Below are positions 16,101-25,276 of a DNA stretch of 64,000 nucleotides, in pieces (position 1 is the first letter of the stretch; the number at the start of each line of letters is the position of its first letter). The stretch is taken from the NCBI GenBank assembly GCA_034420695.1, contig DAOULB010000010.1, positions 1 through 64,000 on the forward strand. Direction: 5' to 3'. This DNA comes from Io17-Chloro-G2 sp034420695 (GTDB lineage Bacteria > Chloroflexota > Dehalococcoidia > Lucifugimonadales > UBA3495). Position numbers and translations under genes: made by a program. The notes below the pieces were generated by a model. It was not told the DNA's origin. It made no database searches and worked only from the letters and a program-made list of their open reading frames with translations.

Positions 16101-18026
16101 ATGAGCACGCAACCTTCCGACTGGCGCCGCCGTTCCCGGGGCGCCAGGTCCACCCCCGGAGCCGGGTCTGAAGGCCAGAGGGAAGAGGCCCAGCCCGCCT
16201 CGGACGAAGAGCCCGAACTGTCCCGCACCCTGTTCAGCTTCATTGAGCCCGTCCTGGACACCATTGGGTCTTTCGGCGCCCCCATCGTCCTTGCCGGCAT
16301 CATAGGTCTGGCCGCAGGTATAAGCCTCGTCGCCTTTGTGCCATCGATGCGGCTTTACGGGTACATCAATATCTCCATCGGCGTCTTTCTCATCGGCTTG
16401 ATAGCCGTCATTTCCCTCAGTTCCGTTCTGGCCGCCTTCTTCAGCCGCACCGGGCGCTACGGCGTAAACTCCACTATCATGCTGGCCGCCTTCACCGGTG
16501 TCATCGTCGTCGTCAGCATTTTCTCTTTTGAGAACAACAAGCGCGTCGACCTCACCGCCACCAACCAGTTCACCTTGGCCCAGCGTACCACCGACGTGCT
16601 GGACAACCTGGAAGACCCGGTCCAAGTCACCGCGTTTTTCAAGGAAACCGAAGATGACAACCTCGAGGCCATGGTCCGGCGTGTTACCGTCGAAGAGACA
16701 TTTCGGGACTTCAAGTCCACCCGGCCCAGTAAATTCTTCTACGAATTCAAGGACCCCGACCTGGAGCCCGACGTGGTCCGGAAGTATTTCGGCGAGGTGC
16801 CCACCGGCTTCGTCAGCGAGACCATAGTGGTGGAAGGCACCGGCTCCGGGCTCACCCGTAATATCGAGCCCACCGACCGCTCCAACAGCCGTCTGGAGCA
16901 GGAACTGGTCACCAGCCTCATGGTGGTTGGAGGTCAACAGAGAAAGACCGTTTACTTCCTGGGTGGCCACGGGGAACGCAGTGTGGACGCCAGCGGCAGC
17001 GATGGATACAGCCGCCTCAAGCAGTGGCTTGAGGCCGACAATTACGACGTGCGGAGCCTGCGGTGGACCTCCACCGACCAGGATGTTGCAGTTCCCGACG
17101 GCAGTTGCCCGCCGGAAGAAGCCGGCTGCCTGCCCGAAGCCGCCATGGTGGTTGTTGCCCGCCCCACTGCCGACCTGCCCGACAGCCACGCCCTGGCCCT
17201 TCACCTGTACCTGCAGGGATTGCGGGAAGACCCGGAAAACCCGGGACAACTCGTCCGCCGCCGTGAGGGAGGAAGGCTGATCTTCCTCTCCGAACCCGAG
17301 ACGCCCGAGACTTTCCGCCGGTTCCTCGGCCGCTGGGGAGTGTTGACCTCCACCGGGTACATCCGGGATGAGCTGTATTCTCCCCAAGGCCAGCCCCGCA
17401 CCCTCCAGTTGCAGTTCATTCGCCTGCAGGACATACGTCCCGAAATTCTCGAGCAGCTTCCCCAGCCGGTGGTGAAGACCCTCCTGGAAATAACCGCTCC
17501 CAGGGGAGCTACTCTGGGGGACACCTTCATGCCCGGCGCCACCGCGGTGGGGACCGCCGATGACGGACTGCGGGTGCCCATACCCTTGGCCTTGACCTCG
17601 CCCCAGAGTTACTTGATCGACGACGTGGAGCGGACCGACCCCGTCAAGGAAGGGGAGGCGCCCGACCCCAGCGGTCCCTTCTCTCCCGTCGTTTACCTCC
17701 AGTCAATCGGGCCCGTAGGCCAAGCGCCTCCCAGCCGGGAGCCCGACGAGAGTTCCATATCCAGCATGATAGTCTTTGGCGATTCGGACTTCGTTTCCAA
17801 CGCTTCTCTGGAGAACCCCCGGGGCAGCGGTCTGGACTTCTTCTTGAACTCTACCAACTACCTCTTGGGAGACTTCTCCCTGGTATCCATCCGGCCCAGG
17901 GCCTTGACCTTCCGGGAGTTTTACCTCGACCGAAACCAGCGCAAGTTCGTCGAATGGTCGTCCTGGTTCATGCTGCCGGGAATCCTGGCCATCACCGCGG
18001 GGCTGGTCTGGTGGGTTCGGCGCTGA
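16101..18026 (+). CDS. GldG-like ABC-associated membrane protein
   Basis: This is a 641-residue protein. A 65-residue polar N-terminus is followed by about three membrane helices between 55 and 145, a large extracytoplasmic region, and one C-terminal membrane helix (WFMLPGILAITAGLVWWVRR). The block RVDLTATNQFTLAQRT after the third helix is characteristic of the GldG/ABC-type uncharacterised transport family. The large domain has a Rossmann-like portion (KTVYFLGGHGERS). The gene starts 1 nt after the permease stop. Together with the DUF4340 gene it completes an exporter resembling the gliding-associated system. No gliding adhesin genes are nearby, so another role in envelope biogenesis is likely. 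Confidence 0.85.
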   Translation: MSTQPSDWRRRSRGARSTPGAGSEGQREEAQPASDEEPELSRTLFSFIEPVLDTIGSFGAPIVLAGIIGLAAGISLVAFVPSMRLYGYINISIGVFLIGLIAVISLSSVLAAFFSRTGRYGVNSTIMLAAFTGVIVVVSIFSFENNKRVDLTATNQFTLAQRTTDVLDNLEDPVQVTAFFKETEDDNLEAMVRRVTVEETFRDFKSTRPSKFFYEFKDPDLEPDVVRKYFGEVPTGFVSETIVVEGTGSGLTRNIEPTDRSNSRLEQELVTSLMVVGGQQRKTVYFLGGHGERSVDASGSDGYSRLKQWLEADNYDVRSLRWTSTDQDVAVPDGSCPPEEAGCLPEAAMVVVARPTADLPDSHALALHLYLQGLREDPENPGQLVRRREGGRLIFLSEPETPETFRRFLGRWGVLTSTGYIRDELYSPQGQPRTLQLQFIRLQDIRPEILEQLPQPVVKTLLEITAPRGATLGDTFMPGATAVGTADDGLRVPIPLALTSPQSYLIDDVERTDPVKEGEAPDPSGPFSPVVYLQSIGPVGQAPPSREPDESSISSMIVFGDSDFVSNASLENPRGSGLDFFLNSTNYLLGDFSLVSIRPRALTFREFYLDRNQRKFVEWSSWFMLPGILAITAGLVWWVRR

Positions 18027-18122
18027 CGCCGAAGAATTCCTTGAGAAACCTGGTGAAGGCTGGCGCAGCCTGACGAAGTCTCTGCAACTTCCCTCCATAA
18101 GGGCTGATTCAATCAACAGAAC

Positions 18123-19061
18123 ATGAACGTCCGATTTACTATTTTAATTGTGGCCGTGCTGGTTATCGCCGGCGGCACCTATTTGGCGGTTACCCTCACC
18201 CAGTCCCGCACGGCAAACCCTGACCCTCCCTACATGTACCGGATCGACGAGTCGGTAATGACCCATATTGCCGTGACCTACGACGGCAAGCGGTTCGACT
18301 ACGACCGTAAGCCCGGCGGGGCCACTTGGTACATCCAGGAAGACCCGGAAGTCCCCGTATTCGTCCACCGCTGGAGCGGCATGCCCCTCATCCTCAGCGG
18401 CCCGCGGGTCAACCGTGTTCTGTCAGGCTCCATCGACGATGCGGCGGCCTATGGGCTCGACCCGCCCCAGACCAGGGTGGAGGTCACCCAGAGAGGCGGC
18501 CATTCCTTGGAGTTTCACCTCGGTTATGCAACCCCGGACAATCGCAACCAATACGCTCGGCTGGTGGGAAACCCCACTCTGTTCACCGTGGCCCTTAGCT
18601 GGGGTAATGAGATAAACCGCCTGGTCACCGAGCCGCCCTATCCTCAGCTCTATCACTTGGAAGAGGAAAAGCTGATTTACGTCGAGGTCTCTTCCGGTGG
18701 CGAGACAACGGAATACGTGAGGCGCTACCGCGACGGCAGCTTCAAGTGGTTGGCCGTAGAGGGAGAAGAAGAGGTGCTGGGCCCACAGGGTCCTTGGCAG
18801 ACCCTTCCGGGCCTGCTGGCCTACCCTCGCGCCTACAACGTGCTCTCAAATAAGCTGGAAGACCCCGAGTCCTATGGGCTGGAACCTCCCAAGACCACCG
18901 TCAGGGTAGGCCGGGAAGCCGAAGGCATTACCGAGTTCTACTTGGGAGACCTGACGCCCGACGGCAGCAACCGGTACGGACGCGTCCAGGACGACGACCG
19001 GTTGTTTGCGGTGCCGGTGGAATGGACCGACCAAGTTATCAGCCTGGCCGCCGGTACCTAG
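18123..19061 (+). CDS. DUF4340 domain protein
   Basis: This is a 312-residue protein with an N-terminal membrane anchor (FTILIVAVLVIAGGTYLAV) and two DUF4340 repeats. In each, a YGLDPP or YGLEPP motif precedes a beta stretch with F-x-LG and N-x-Y-x-R, seen at about 115-150 and 255-295. DUF4340 proteins are regularly encoded after GldA-F-G-like ABC genes and probably form part of the same envelope complex. The spacer of 96 bp from the preceding gene contains no terminator, so cotranscription is likely. Confidence 0.85.
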   Translation: MNVRFTILIVAVLVIAGGTYLAVTLTQSRTANPDPPYMYRIDESVMTHIAVTYDGKRFDYDRKPGGATWYIQEDPEVPVFVHRWSGMPLILSGPRVNRVLSGSIDDAAAYGLDPPQTRVEVTQRGGHSLEFHLGYATPDNRNQYARLVGNPTLFTVALSWGNEINRLVTEPPYPQLYHLEEEKLIYVEVSSGGETTEYVRRYRDGSFKWLAVEGEEEVLGPQGPWQTLPGLLAYPRAYNVLSNKLEDPESYGLEPPKTTVRVGREAEGITEFYLGDLTPDGSNRYGRVQDDDRLFAVPVEWTDQVISLAAGT

Positions 19062-19065
19062 GAAC

Positions 19066-19128
19066 GGTCTGAATAAGGAACTCTGAAGGTCCTTCTCCCT
19101 TGATTGGAGAAGGTTGGGATGAGGGTGA
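19066..19128. repeat. 63-nt dispersed repeat, copy 2
   Basis: This block matches 518-580 in length and sequence, starting GGTCTGAATAAG and ending in the CCTTCTCCC...AAGGTTGGGATGAGGGTGA section. It occupies the spacer between the DUF4340 gene and cinA. The inverted CCTTCTCC/GGAGAAGG core could fold in RNA. Confidence 0.75.
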
Positions 19129-19175
19129 ACTTAGGTTGTTCCCTTGGTCCTCACGTCTTTCCCGGGGGTTGTCGC

Positions 19176-20405
19176 GTGAAAGCGGAAATACTGTCCATCG
19201 GGACCGAATTGCTCATGGGAGAGCTTACCGACGCCAACGCCGCTTGGATTGCCGGCCGCCTGCCGGCCTTGGGAATCCAGCTCCAATGGGTCTCCATCGT
19301 GGGCGACAACATCGACATGCTTACCGAGGCCTTTTCCCGTGGCATCCAGCGCTCCGATGTGATTTTCACCACCGGCGGCTTGGGTCCAACCCAGGATGAC
19401 CTGACCAGGGAAGCCGTGGCCGCCGCCGTGGGTGAGACCCCAGTAGTTCAGGATGAGGTGCTGCAGGACTTGGAACGGTATTTTCAGAACCGTGGCACCC
19501 CCATGCCGTCCCACAACATCAAGCAAGCCTACCTCATCCCCTCGGCCCGCTTCATCCCCAACCCCAACGGTACTGCCCCGGGCTGGTGGACCCGGAAGAA
19601 CGGAAAGATCGTGGTCAACATGCCCGGCCCCCCTGGCGAAATGCATCCCATGTGGGACAACGAAGTGGCTCCCAAGCTCCGTGAAATCGTCACCGAAGAG
19701 GTGACCATCACCCGCAACATCAAGACCATGGGAATGTCGGAAGGGGCCATCGACGAAATCGTCGGGGAGTTCTTTGGAATCGAAAACCCTTATCTGGGCA
19801 TCTACTCCAAGGCCGACGGCATCCACCTGCGAATAATCGCCAGGGCCCGGGAAGAGGACGCTGCCAGGGTACTGATTGAGCCTGTGGAGCAGGCCATCCA
19901 CGAAAGGCTCGGTCCCTACGTTTGGGGCTACGACGACGAAACCCCCGATCAGGCAGTGGGCAACATCCTGATCGAAAAGGGACTCACCCTGGCCACTATG
20001 GAGTCATGCACCGGGGGATTCTTGGTGAACAGTATTACCGACGTGCCGGAAAGCCACCTCTACTACAAGGGAGGCTTGGTGGCCTACGGCAGGGAATCAC
20101 TTATCGCCGCAGGCGTCCCCGAAGCCGCCATCGAGGGCCACGGAATGGTCAGCCAGGAAACCGCCTCCGCTATGGCCCAGGCAGTCCGCACGGAACTGGG
20201 GGCCGATTACGGCATCGGAATCGCCGGTTCATCCGCGCCCTCACCCGACGGTGTCCGCGCCAACGGCAACGCCTTCTTGGCCATCGTGGGTCCGCAACAT
20301 TCCCGGGAGTTAGAGCTCCGGGTGCCTCCCCGGCGGGTTACCATCAAGCGGCGCATGTCCAATACCGCCCTCATCGAGCTCAGGAAGCTGATAGCCGGAA
20401 GCTAG
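19176..20405 (+). CDS. cinA: CinA family protein (nicotinamide-nucleotide amidase / competence-damage type)
   Basis: This is a 409-residue two-domain protein. The N-terminal MoCF-like domain has AEILSIGTELLMGELTDANA and FTTGGLGPTQDDLT, linked to ADP-ribose pyrophosphatase activity. The C-terminal amidase domain has the nucleophile-containing ESCTGGFLVNSITDVPE and the GIAGSSAPSPDG block. The C-terminal enzyme deamidates nicotinamide mononucleotide in pyridine nucleotide recycling. The GTG at 19176 is preferred, with a GGGGG stretch about 8 nt before it. The longer frame back to 19104 would translate the dispersed repeat. It converges with the VWA gene, with 33 bp between stops. Confidence 0.92.
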   Translation: MKAEILSIGTELLMGELTDANAAWIAGRLPALGIQLQWVSIVGDNIDMLTEAFSRGIQRSDVIFTTGGLGPTQDDLTREAVAAAVGETPVVQDEVLQDLERYFQNRGTPMPSHNIKQAYLIPSARFIPNPNGTAPGWWTRKNGKIVVNMPGPPGEMHPMWDNEVAPKLREIVTEEVTITRNIKTMGMSEGAIDEIVGEFFGIENPYLGIYSKADGIHLRIIARAREEDAARVLIEPVEQAIHERLGPYVWGYDDETPDQAVGNILIEKGLTLATMESCTGGFLVNSITDVPESHLYYKGGLVAYGRESLIAAGVPEAAIEGHGMVSQETASAMAQAVRTELGADYGIGIAGSSAPSPDGVRANGNAFLAIVGPQHSRELELRVPPRRVTIKRRMSNTALIELRKLIAGS

Positions 20406-20438
20406 CCTTCCTGTCCTAGCGGTACGGGGCAGCGCTGG

Positions 20439-23400
20439 CTAGGAGCTAAGCTGCCGGTAGAGCATGGGGAGGCGTTCCGGCAGCGCCCAGATGTCTCCCA
20501 GCACCTCGTAGCCCATGTCGCCGCACATGCTCTTCAAGTAATCGTGTCCCGCCTTGTCCACCGTCAGGCAGAAGGGCGTAATCTCTTTTCTCTTCGCTTC
20601 CATCAGCGCCATGTGGGTGTCGTGGACCGCGTATTCCTTCTCCACGCCCTCCCGGCTGTAGCCCCGGTCCTGGGGCCGCCCGTCGCTGATCAGGAACATG
20701 ATCTTTGTCGTAGCGTCCTGGTGCTCCAGCTTGGTGATAGCGTGGCGAATCGCTGCGCCCATCCGGGTAGCGTGCAAAGGAGAAATCTTGTCTATCCTGC
20801 GCCTTATCCTGTCGTGGAACCCCTCGTTGATGTCCTTGATGACGTAGAACTCCACGTTCTCCCTGCCATAGCCGGAAAATCCATAGATTCCATAGGTGTC
20901 GCCTATGGACTCCAAGGCGTTGATTAGCAGTGCCGTGCTCTCCTTCTCCAAATCGATGATGCGCTTGTAGTTGCGGCGCACCAAGCCTTCCCGGCGCCTC
21001 CGCAGCCACACCATGTATTCCACCGGGTCGTCGGGGGCGTCCCGGTCGTCCACTACCTGCCGGCCCTCGTCGATTGCCTCGGCGGTGGAAGCGCTCATGT
21101 CAAGCAGGAACACCACCGCCACGTCGCGGCGTGCCCGGTTCCGCTGCCAGTATATTTTCTCATCGGGCGGCACCTTCATCCGCAGGTCGGCCCATGCCTC
21201 CAGGGCGGCATTCAGGTCGATGTCCTCGCCGTCCATTAGCCGGTATATCTTGCGCCAGCTCTCCGGCATGATTAGCTCGAACTGGCGGCGGATGTGGGTG
21301 GACAGGGATACGTAGTTCTTCAGGGAGTCGTTGTAGAAAGTGGGGTCTCCCTCCTCTACCGTCTTCTCCTTCACCATGCACCAGCGGGGCTTGTAGTCCC
21401 CGGCCCGGAAGTCCCACTCGTCGTAGGCAAATGTCAAGGGCTCCCTGGGCTCCAGCTCGCCCCCCTGCTCATCGTCGTGAAGCAGTGGGCCGTACCCCTC
21501 GCCTGGTTGGGAATTGGGTGGAGGAGTGCCCAGTTCCTTCATCAGGTTCTGGGCATACATTGCCATGCTGTTGTTTATGTCGCCCTGCTCCGCGTCCAGC
21601 TCCAACTCCGGGCTGTCCGCCAGCATCTGTTCCAGCATTTCCTGGGTTATGGGTTGCGCCTCGGCGTCCTCGTCCGAGTCGTTCTGCATCCGCGCCATCA
21701 ACTGGACCATCTCTGGCTTGAACTCCCCCCGGTAGTCCACCGGTTCCGGGGACTCGTATGGGTCGCCCTCCGAACTCTCGCCCGCCTCGCTCTGGCCGGC
21801 GCTCAACTGGTCCAGCAGTTGCTCGTATTCGTCCTCGTCGAAGTCTCCCGGCTCCTCCAAGTTTTCATCTTGCCAGTCTTCCTCTGGCTGGGTCTCGTTG
21901 TCGATGCGGGAGATAATCTCGTACGCCCTCAGGGTCGCCTCCGAGGTATCCTCCACCGTGGCCGCGGAGACCCTTAGCTCGTGGAGGATGCGGGCCAGCA
22001 TCAGCGCAGCATCCCTGTATTCAGTGGGCACCGGAACGTCGTTGAAATGCTCCAAGCTCATGTGGATTAAGAGTTCCACCATGGCCTGTTGCATGGGCAT
22101 GTCTTGCATCCGGGGGCGGTTGGCCAAGGTCTCATCCTGCACCCGCTTGGCCGACTGCCGCAGTCCCGGGTATTCCACCTTGATTCTGTAGTCCAGCCGG
22201 CAGTCTTCCAGCACTGTGAACAGATCGAATGCCAAGCGGCGGTTGCGGAACAACTGGAAAAACCGCCCTATTTCGGTGAACGACCGGTCCGAATAGGCCG
22301 GATGGCTGTATCCGTCCACCGCCTCCGGTTGTTCCACCGGCAAACTTAACTCTGTGCCTTCCCTGGCCTCCCGTTGGGCCAGCATTTCCGCCATTCTGGC
22401 CTTGAGTTCCTCTTCCAGTTCCGGACGGCGGTCGGTGAAAATCCCGGAAGGTGTCTCAAACCCGAACTCGAAGCTGCCGAATTCCAAGTGGCCAATCTGG
22501 TGGGTTGAAACCACCTTGAACCAGGAAAAATTGTCTTGTTTGTCCGGGTAGTGGTCCACCACCGGGGGCAGAAAGACCTTGGTGCCGTCGGTGGACGCCG
22601 TATCCTCGTCCACCCAGCCGATGTTCTTGTCCACCAGCTCTTTTGTATCCAGTACGTCAATCGTGGACCCGGAGAGGGCCCGGCAGTATAGGCCGATAAT
22701 CCCCTTGATTTTCTCCAGTTCCAAGCTGGAAGAGAGTGTCTCCAGCATGGCCTCCGAAGTGTTCGATTCTATCTTGAAGAAGGCGATGCCGCTTTCCGGG
22801 TTCTCCCGGAGCAGCCCCAAGCCGTGCTGGAACCAAACGTCCAGCTGGCTCACCGTTATGCGGTTCAAAACGTCGTTAAGGCTCTTGAGGAACGCCGGCA
22901 CCGCTTCCGGTGAGGCGGTCAGCAGCGTTTCACAGAGGTCCAGTACGTACCCTTGCGAACCCTGCGGCACCCGGTTTAGGGCCTGGGTGCCATCTGCCAA
23001 GAAACGCGACGTGTCCCGCAGGCCTACCTTCGCCAGTCTCTCTCCCAACTTGAGAAAACGCCCGGTCTGCCCCTCTTCCACCTGTTGCAGCGCCTTCGGC
23101 ACCAGTTCCAGGCAGCTCTTTACCTCCCGCCAGCTCCCATCGATGAGGGCGCGCGACATGGAGAGGAAGGGTTCCCTTTCCCGGCCCATTCCGGGCAACA
23201 CGTCCCGCCCCAGGACCAGGCATTCGGCAGCCACGTCGTAGGACTTGTAGGAAAGCGCTTCGATCAGGGAAGCAAATACCTCAACGTCCCAGAAGGGCAG
23301 GTTGCGGACCAAGTCTGGACTGACTTCGAAGAACTTCGCCGCCAAGGTACTCGACTTCCAAGTGCCCTTGTAAAGGCTGCGGCCCAAGCCGGCCCAGCGG

Positions 23401-23753
23401 GGGATGTATTGGGGCCTCAGGTTCGGCACGATGGCTGAGCTGGCCTTGAAGAAGGTCGCTGCCAGCGTCGGGGAGTCCTGGGCCAAGTAGGTTCCGCAAC
23501 GGGCCCATTGCATGAATGATGGGAAGGAGAGGAATCGGGCTACCTCCGGGGCAACCCGGTAATACTCCACCGCCGACTCCCAGGACCGCACCGTCTGCGT
23601 AGCGATGGCCAGGCCTTCCTTGGCCCACAGCGTAAGTTCTTCATCGCCGAAGGTCGGCTCCACCAGCGTAACAGCCTGCTGGTACGCCTCCAGAACCGCC
23701 GGGGGAAGCTTTGCTAGCTCTTGCTCGACTTCGGACCGAGGACCTGTACTCAA
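20439..23753 (-). CDS. Large VWA-domain protein (NorD/CbbO-like)
   Basis: This 1104-residue protein ends in a von Willebrand A domain. The MIDAS motif D-M-S-A-S-T follows VAVVFLLD, and FLISDGRPQDRGY is later. The middle carries an HQIGHLEFGSFEF block and a long acidic linker (about 620-760). The N-terminal 450 residues are helical repeats. This architecture is that of NorD/CbbO-type partners of MoxR AAA ATPases, which remodel or insert metal into enzymes such as NO reductase and Rubisco. The matching ATPase is at 24377. The start is TTG at 23753 with AAGGAG 7 nt upstream, 10 nt after the Nudix gene. The client protein is not evident. Confidence 0.88.
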   Translation of the reverse strand: MSTGPRSEVEQELAKLPPAVLEAYQQAVTLVEPTFGDEELTLWAKEGLAIATQTVRSWESAVEYYRVAPEVARFLSFPSFMQWARCGTYLAQDSPTLAATFFKASSAIVPNLRPQYIPRWAGLGRSLYKGTWKSSTLAAKFFEVSPDLVRNLPFWDVEVFASLIEALSYKSYDVAAECLVLGRDVLPGMGREREPFLSMSRALIDGSWREVKSCLELVPKALQQVEEGQTGRFLKLGERLAKVGLRDTSRFLADGTQALNRVPQGSQGYVLDLCETLLTASPEAVPAFLKSLNDVLNRITVSQLDVWFQHGLGLLRENPESGIAFFKIESNTSEAMLETLSSSLELEKIKGIIGLYCRALSGSTIDVLDTKELVDKNIGWVDEDTASTDGTKVFLPPVVDHYPDKQDNFSWFKVVSTHQIGHLEFGSFEFGFETPSGIFTDRRPELEEELKARMAEMLAQREAREGTELSLPVEQPEAVDGYSHPAYSDRSFTEIGRFFQLFRNRRLAFDLFTVLEDCRLDYRIKVEYPGLRQSAKRVQDETLANRPRMQDMPMQQAMVELLIHMSLEHFNDVPVPTEYRDAALMLARILHELRVSAATVEDTSEATLRAYEIISRIDNETQPEEDWQDENLEEPGDFDEDEYEQLLDQLSAGQSEAGESSEGDPYESPEPVDYRGEFKPEMVQLMARMQNDSDEDAEAQPITQEMLEQMLADSPELELDAEQGDINNSMAMYAQNLMKELGTPPPNSQPGEGYGPLLHDDEQGGELEPREPLTFAYDEWDFRAGDYKPRWCMVKEKTVEEGDPTFYNDSLKNYVSLSTHIRRQFELIMPESWRKIYRLMDGEDIDLNAALEAWADLRMKVPPDEKIYWQRNRARRDVAVVFLLDMSASTAEAIDEGRQVVDDRDAPDDPVEYMVWLRRRREGLVRRNYKRIIDLEKESTALLINALESIGDTYGIYGFSGYGRENVEFYVIKDINEGFHDRIRRRIDKISPLHATRMGAAIRHAITKLEHQDATTKIMFLISDGRPQDRGYSREGVEKEYAVHDTHMALMEAKRKEITPFCLTVDKAGHDYLKSMCGDMGYEVLGDIWALPERLPMLYRQLSS

Positions 23754-23763
23754 CCTGGTCTCC

Positions 23764-24342
23764 TTATTCCGCCGGCCCCTCCTCCAGCACACTCAGGAAC
23801 TGCTGGAGAATCCGGGCCGTGGCGCCGTAAATTAGGTGGCCGTTATACGCATAAGAGCAGACGTCGACGTACTGGCCGTCCTCCCATCGCGTTTCCATCC
23901 GGATACTTGAAGGAGACCGCAGAACGTTCAGGGGAACTTCCAAGACCTCGGCTATCTCGAAGTCGTTGGGCTTGAAATCATAGGGGTAGTCTATGGTGCC
24001 TACGTAGACCTGTATGCTGAACCCGCTCCTGGTAGTGAAATCGTCCAGTTGGCCCAGCACCTTCACGTCTTCGGGGTTGATCCCCATCTCTTCCTGGGCC
24101 TCCCGCAGGGCGGTCTCCAGGAAGTCACGATCCTCTTCGTCCTTGGCCCCCCCTGGAAAAGAAATCTCTCCTTTGTGGTGTTCCACCTGCTGCGACCGCT
24201 TGTTAAGCAGCACGCAGTAGTCCCCATCCTTTGGGTAAAGGAAAATAAACACCGCTGCGGGAGTTAGGGAGCCATCGGCTACTACCTGCCGTTCCCGGCT
24301 GGCCAACGCTTTCCTGACAACATCCGTGGGGGACAAGCCCAT
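23764..24342 (-). CDS. Nudix hydrolase, CoA pyrophosphatase type
   Basis: This is a 192-residue Nudix protein. The block LLNKRSQQVEHHKGEISFPGG immediately before the Nudix box (GGAKDEEDRDFLETALREAQ, then EEMGI) is the extra signature of NudL/YeaB CoA pyrophosphatases, which split CoA into 4'-phosphopantetheine and 3',5'-ADP. It lies between the AAA ATPase and the VWA gene of a MoxR/VWA pair, with 10 nt to the latter. It is in the same operon as dephospho-CoA kinase, so synthesis and breakdown of CoA are encoded together. The ribosome site of the next gene is embedded around its stop codon. Confidence 0.88.
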   Translation of the reverse strand: MGLSPTDVVRKALASRERQVVADGSLTPAAVFIFLYPKDGDYCVLLNKRSQQVEHHKGEISFPGGAKDEEDRDFLETALREAQEEMGINPEDVKVLGQLDDFTTRSGFSIQVYVGTIDYPYDFKPNDFEIAEVLEVPLNVLRSPSSIRMETRWEDGQYVDVCSYAYNGHLIYGATARILQQFLSVLEEGPAE

Positions 24343-24376
24343 TTAGCGCGAACCTTCTACTCGAATCGTGAACCCT

Positions 24377-25276
24377 CTATTCGAATATCGAGGACACCAC
24401 CTCGGTGAGACTCCTCTGAAGTTCCTCTTCGTCAGTCAGGGTCCACACGATGGCAACTTGGCACGCCCGGCGGGCGCCAATGCCCTCAGACATCAGCCTT
24501 CCGGCGTAAATCAAAAGCCGGGTGCTGGCGCCCTCCTGCAATCCGTGCTCCTGCAGATTGCGTATCTTCGTGCCCAGCTTGGCCAGCGCCTGGGCCTGCT
24601 CTTCGTTGCACCCGCTCTCCCTGGCAATGATCTCTGCCTCGATTTCCTCCGGAGGGTAATTGAACTCTATGGAAATAAACCGTTGCCGGGTGCTGTGCTT
24701 CAGGTCCTTCAGGGCGCTCTGGTAGCCCGGGTTGTAAGAAATGCACAGCAGGAACCGGTCGTCGGCCTCAATGATGGAGCCCGTCTTTTCCACCGGCAGA
24801 ATGCGGCGGTGGTCGGTCAGGGGGTGAATCAACACCGTGGTATCCTTCCTGGCCTCCACTACCTCGTCCAAGTAAAGGATTGCTCCGTTCTTCACCGCCC
24901 GGGTCATTGGGCCGTCGATCCAGCGCGTCCCTTCGGCATCCAGCAGGTAACGGCCAACCAAGTCGCTGGCGGTCAGGTCTTCGTGACAGGCGATAGTTAC
25001 CAGGGGAACTCGAACTTCACCCTCTTGAAGCTCCTGGGCCTGGCCTTGGCCCTCTTTTATTACGGTCAAGGGACGCCCCAATTTCCACGCCATGTATTCC
25101 ACAAACCGGGTCTTGCCGCACCCGGTAGGGCCCTTCAAGAGCACCGGAATGTGCTGGTGGTAGGCGGCGGTAAACAGTTCCAACTCATCGCCCACGGACC
25201 TGTAGTACGGCTCCTGTCGGACCAGGAATTCTTCGATGGCGTACTCTTTAAACTGGGGTTCTGCCGCTTCAACCAT
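24377..25276 (-). CDS. MoxR-type AAA ATPase (NorQ/CbbQ-like)
   Basis: This is a 299-residue AAA+ ATPase of the NorQ/CbbQ subgroup. Walker A GPTGCGKT is at 49-56, Walker B is in GAILYLDEVVEA, sensor-1 is in FLLCISYNPGYQ, and the arginine finger region is KHSTRQRFI. In known systems hexamers of such proteins work with a VWA partner to activate metalloenzymes. The partner here is the 1104-residue protein two genes downstream. The ATG overlaps the coaE stop codon by one nucleotide (TAATG). No nor, cbb or mox structural genes are in the window. Confidence 0.88.
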   Translation of the reverse strand: MVEAAEPQFKEYAIEEFLVRQEPYYRSVGDELELFTAAYHQHIPVLLKGPTGCGKTRFVEYMAWKLGRPLTVIKEGQGQAQELQEGEVRVPLVTIACHEDLTASDLVGRYLLDAEGTRWIDGPMTRAVKNGAILYLDEVVEARKDTTVLIHPLTDHRRILPVEKTGSIIEADDRFLLCISYNPGYQSALKDLKHSTRQRFISIEFNYPPEEIEAEIIARESGCNEEQAQALAKLGTKIRNLQEHGLQEGASTRLLIYAGRLMSEGIGARRACQVAIVWTLTDEEELQRSLTEVVSSIFE

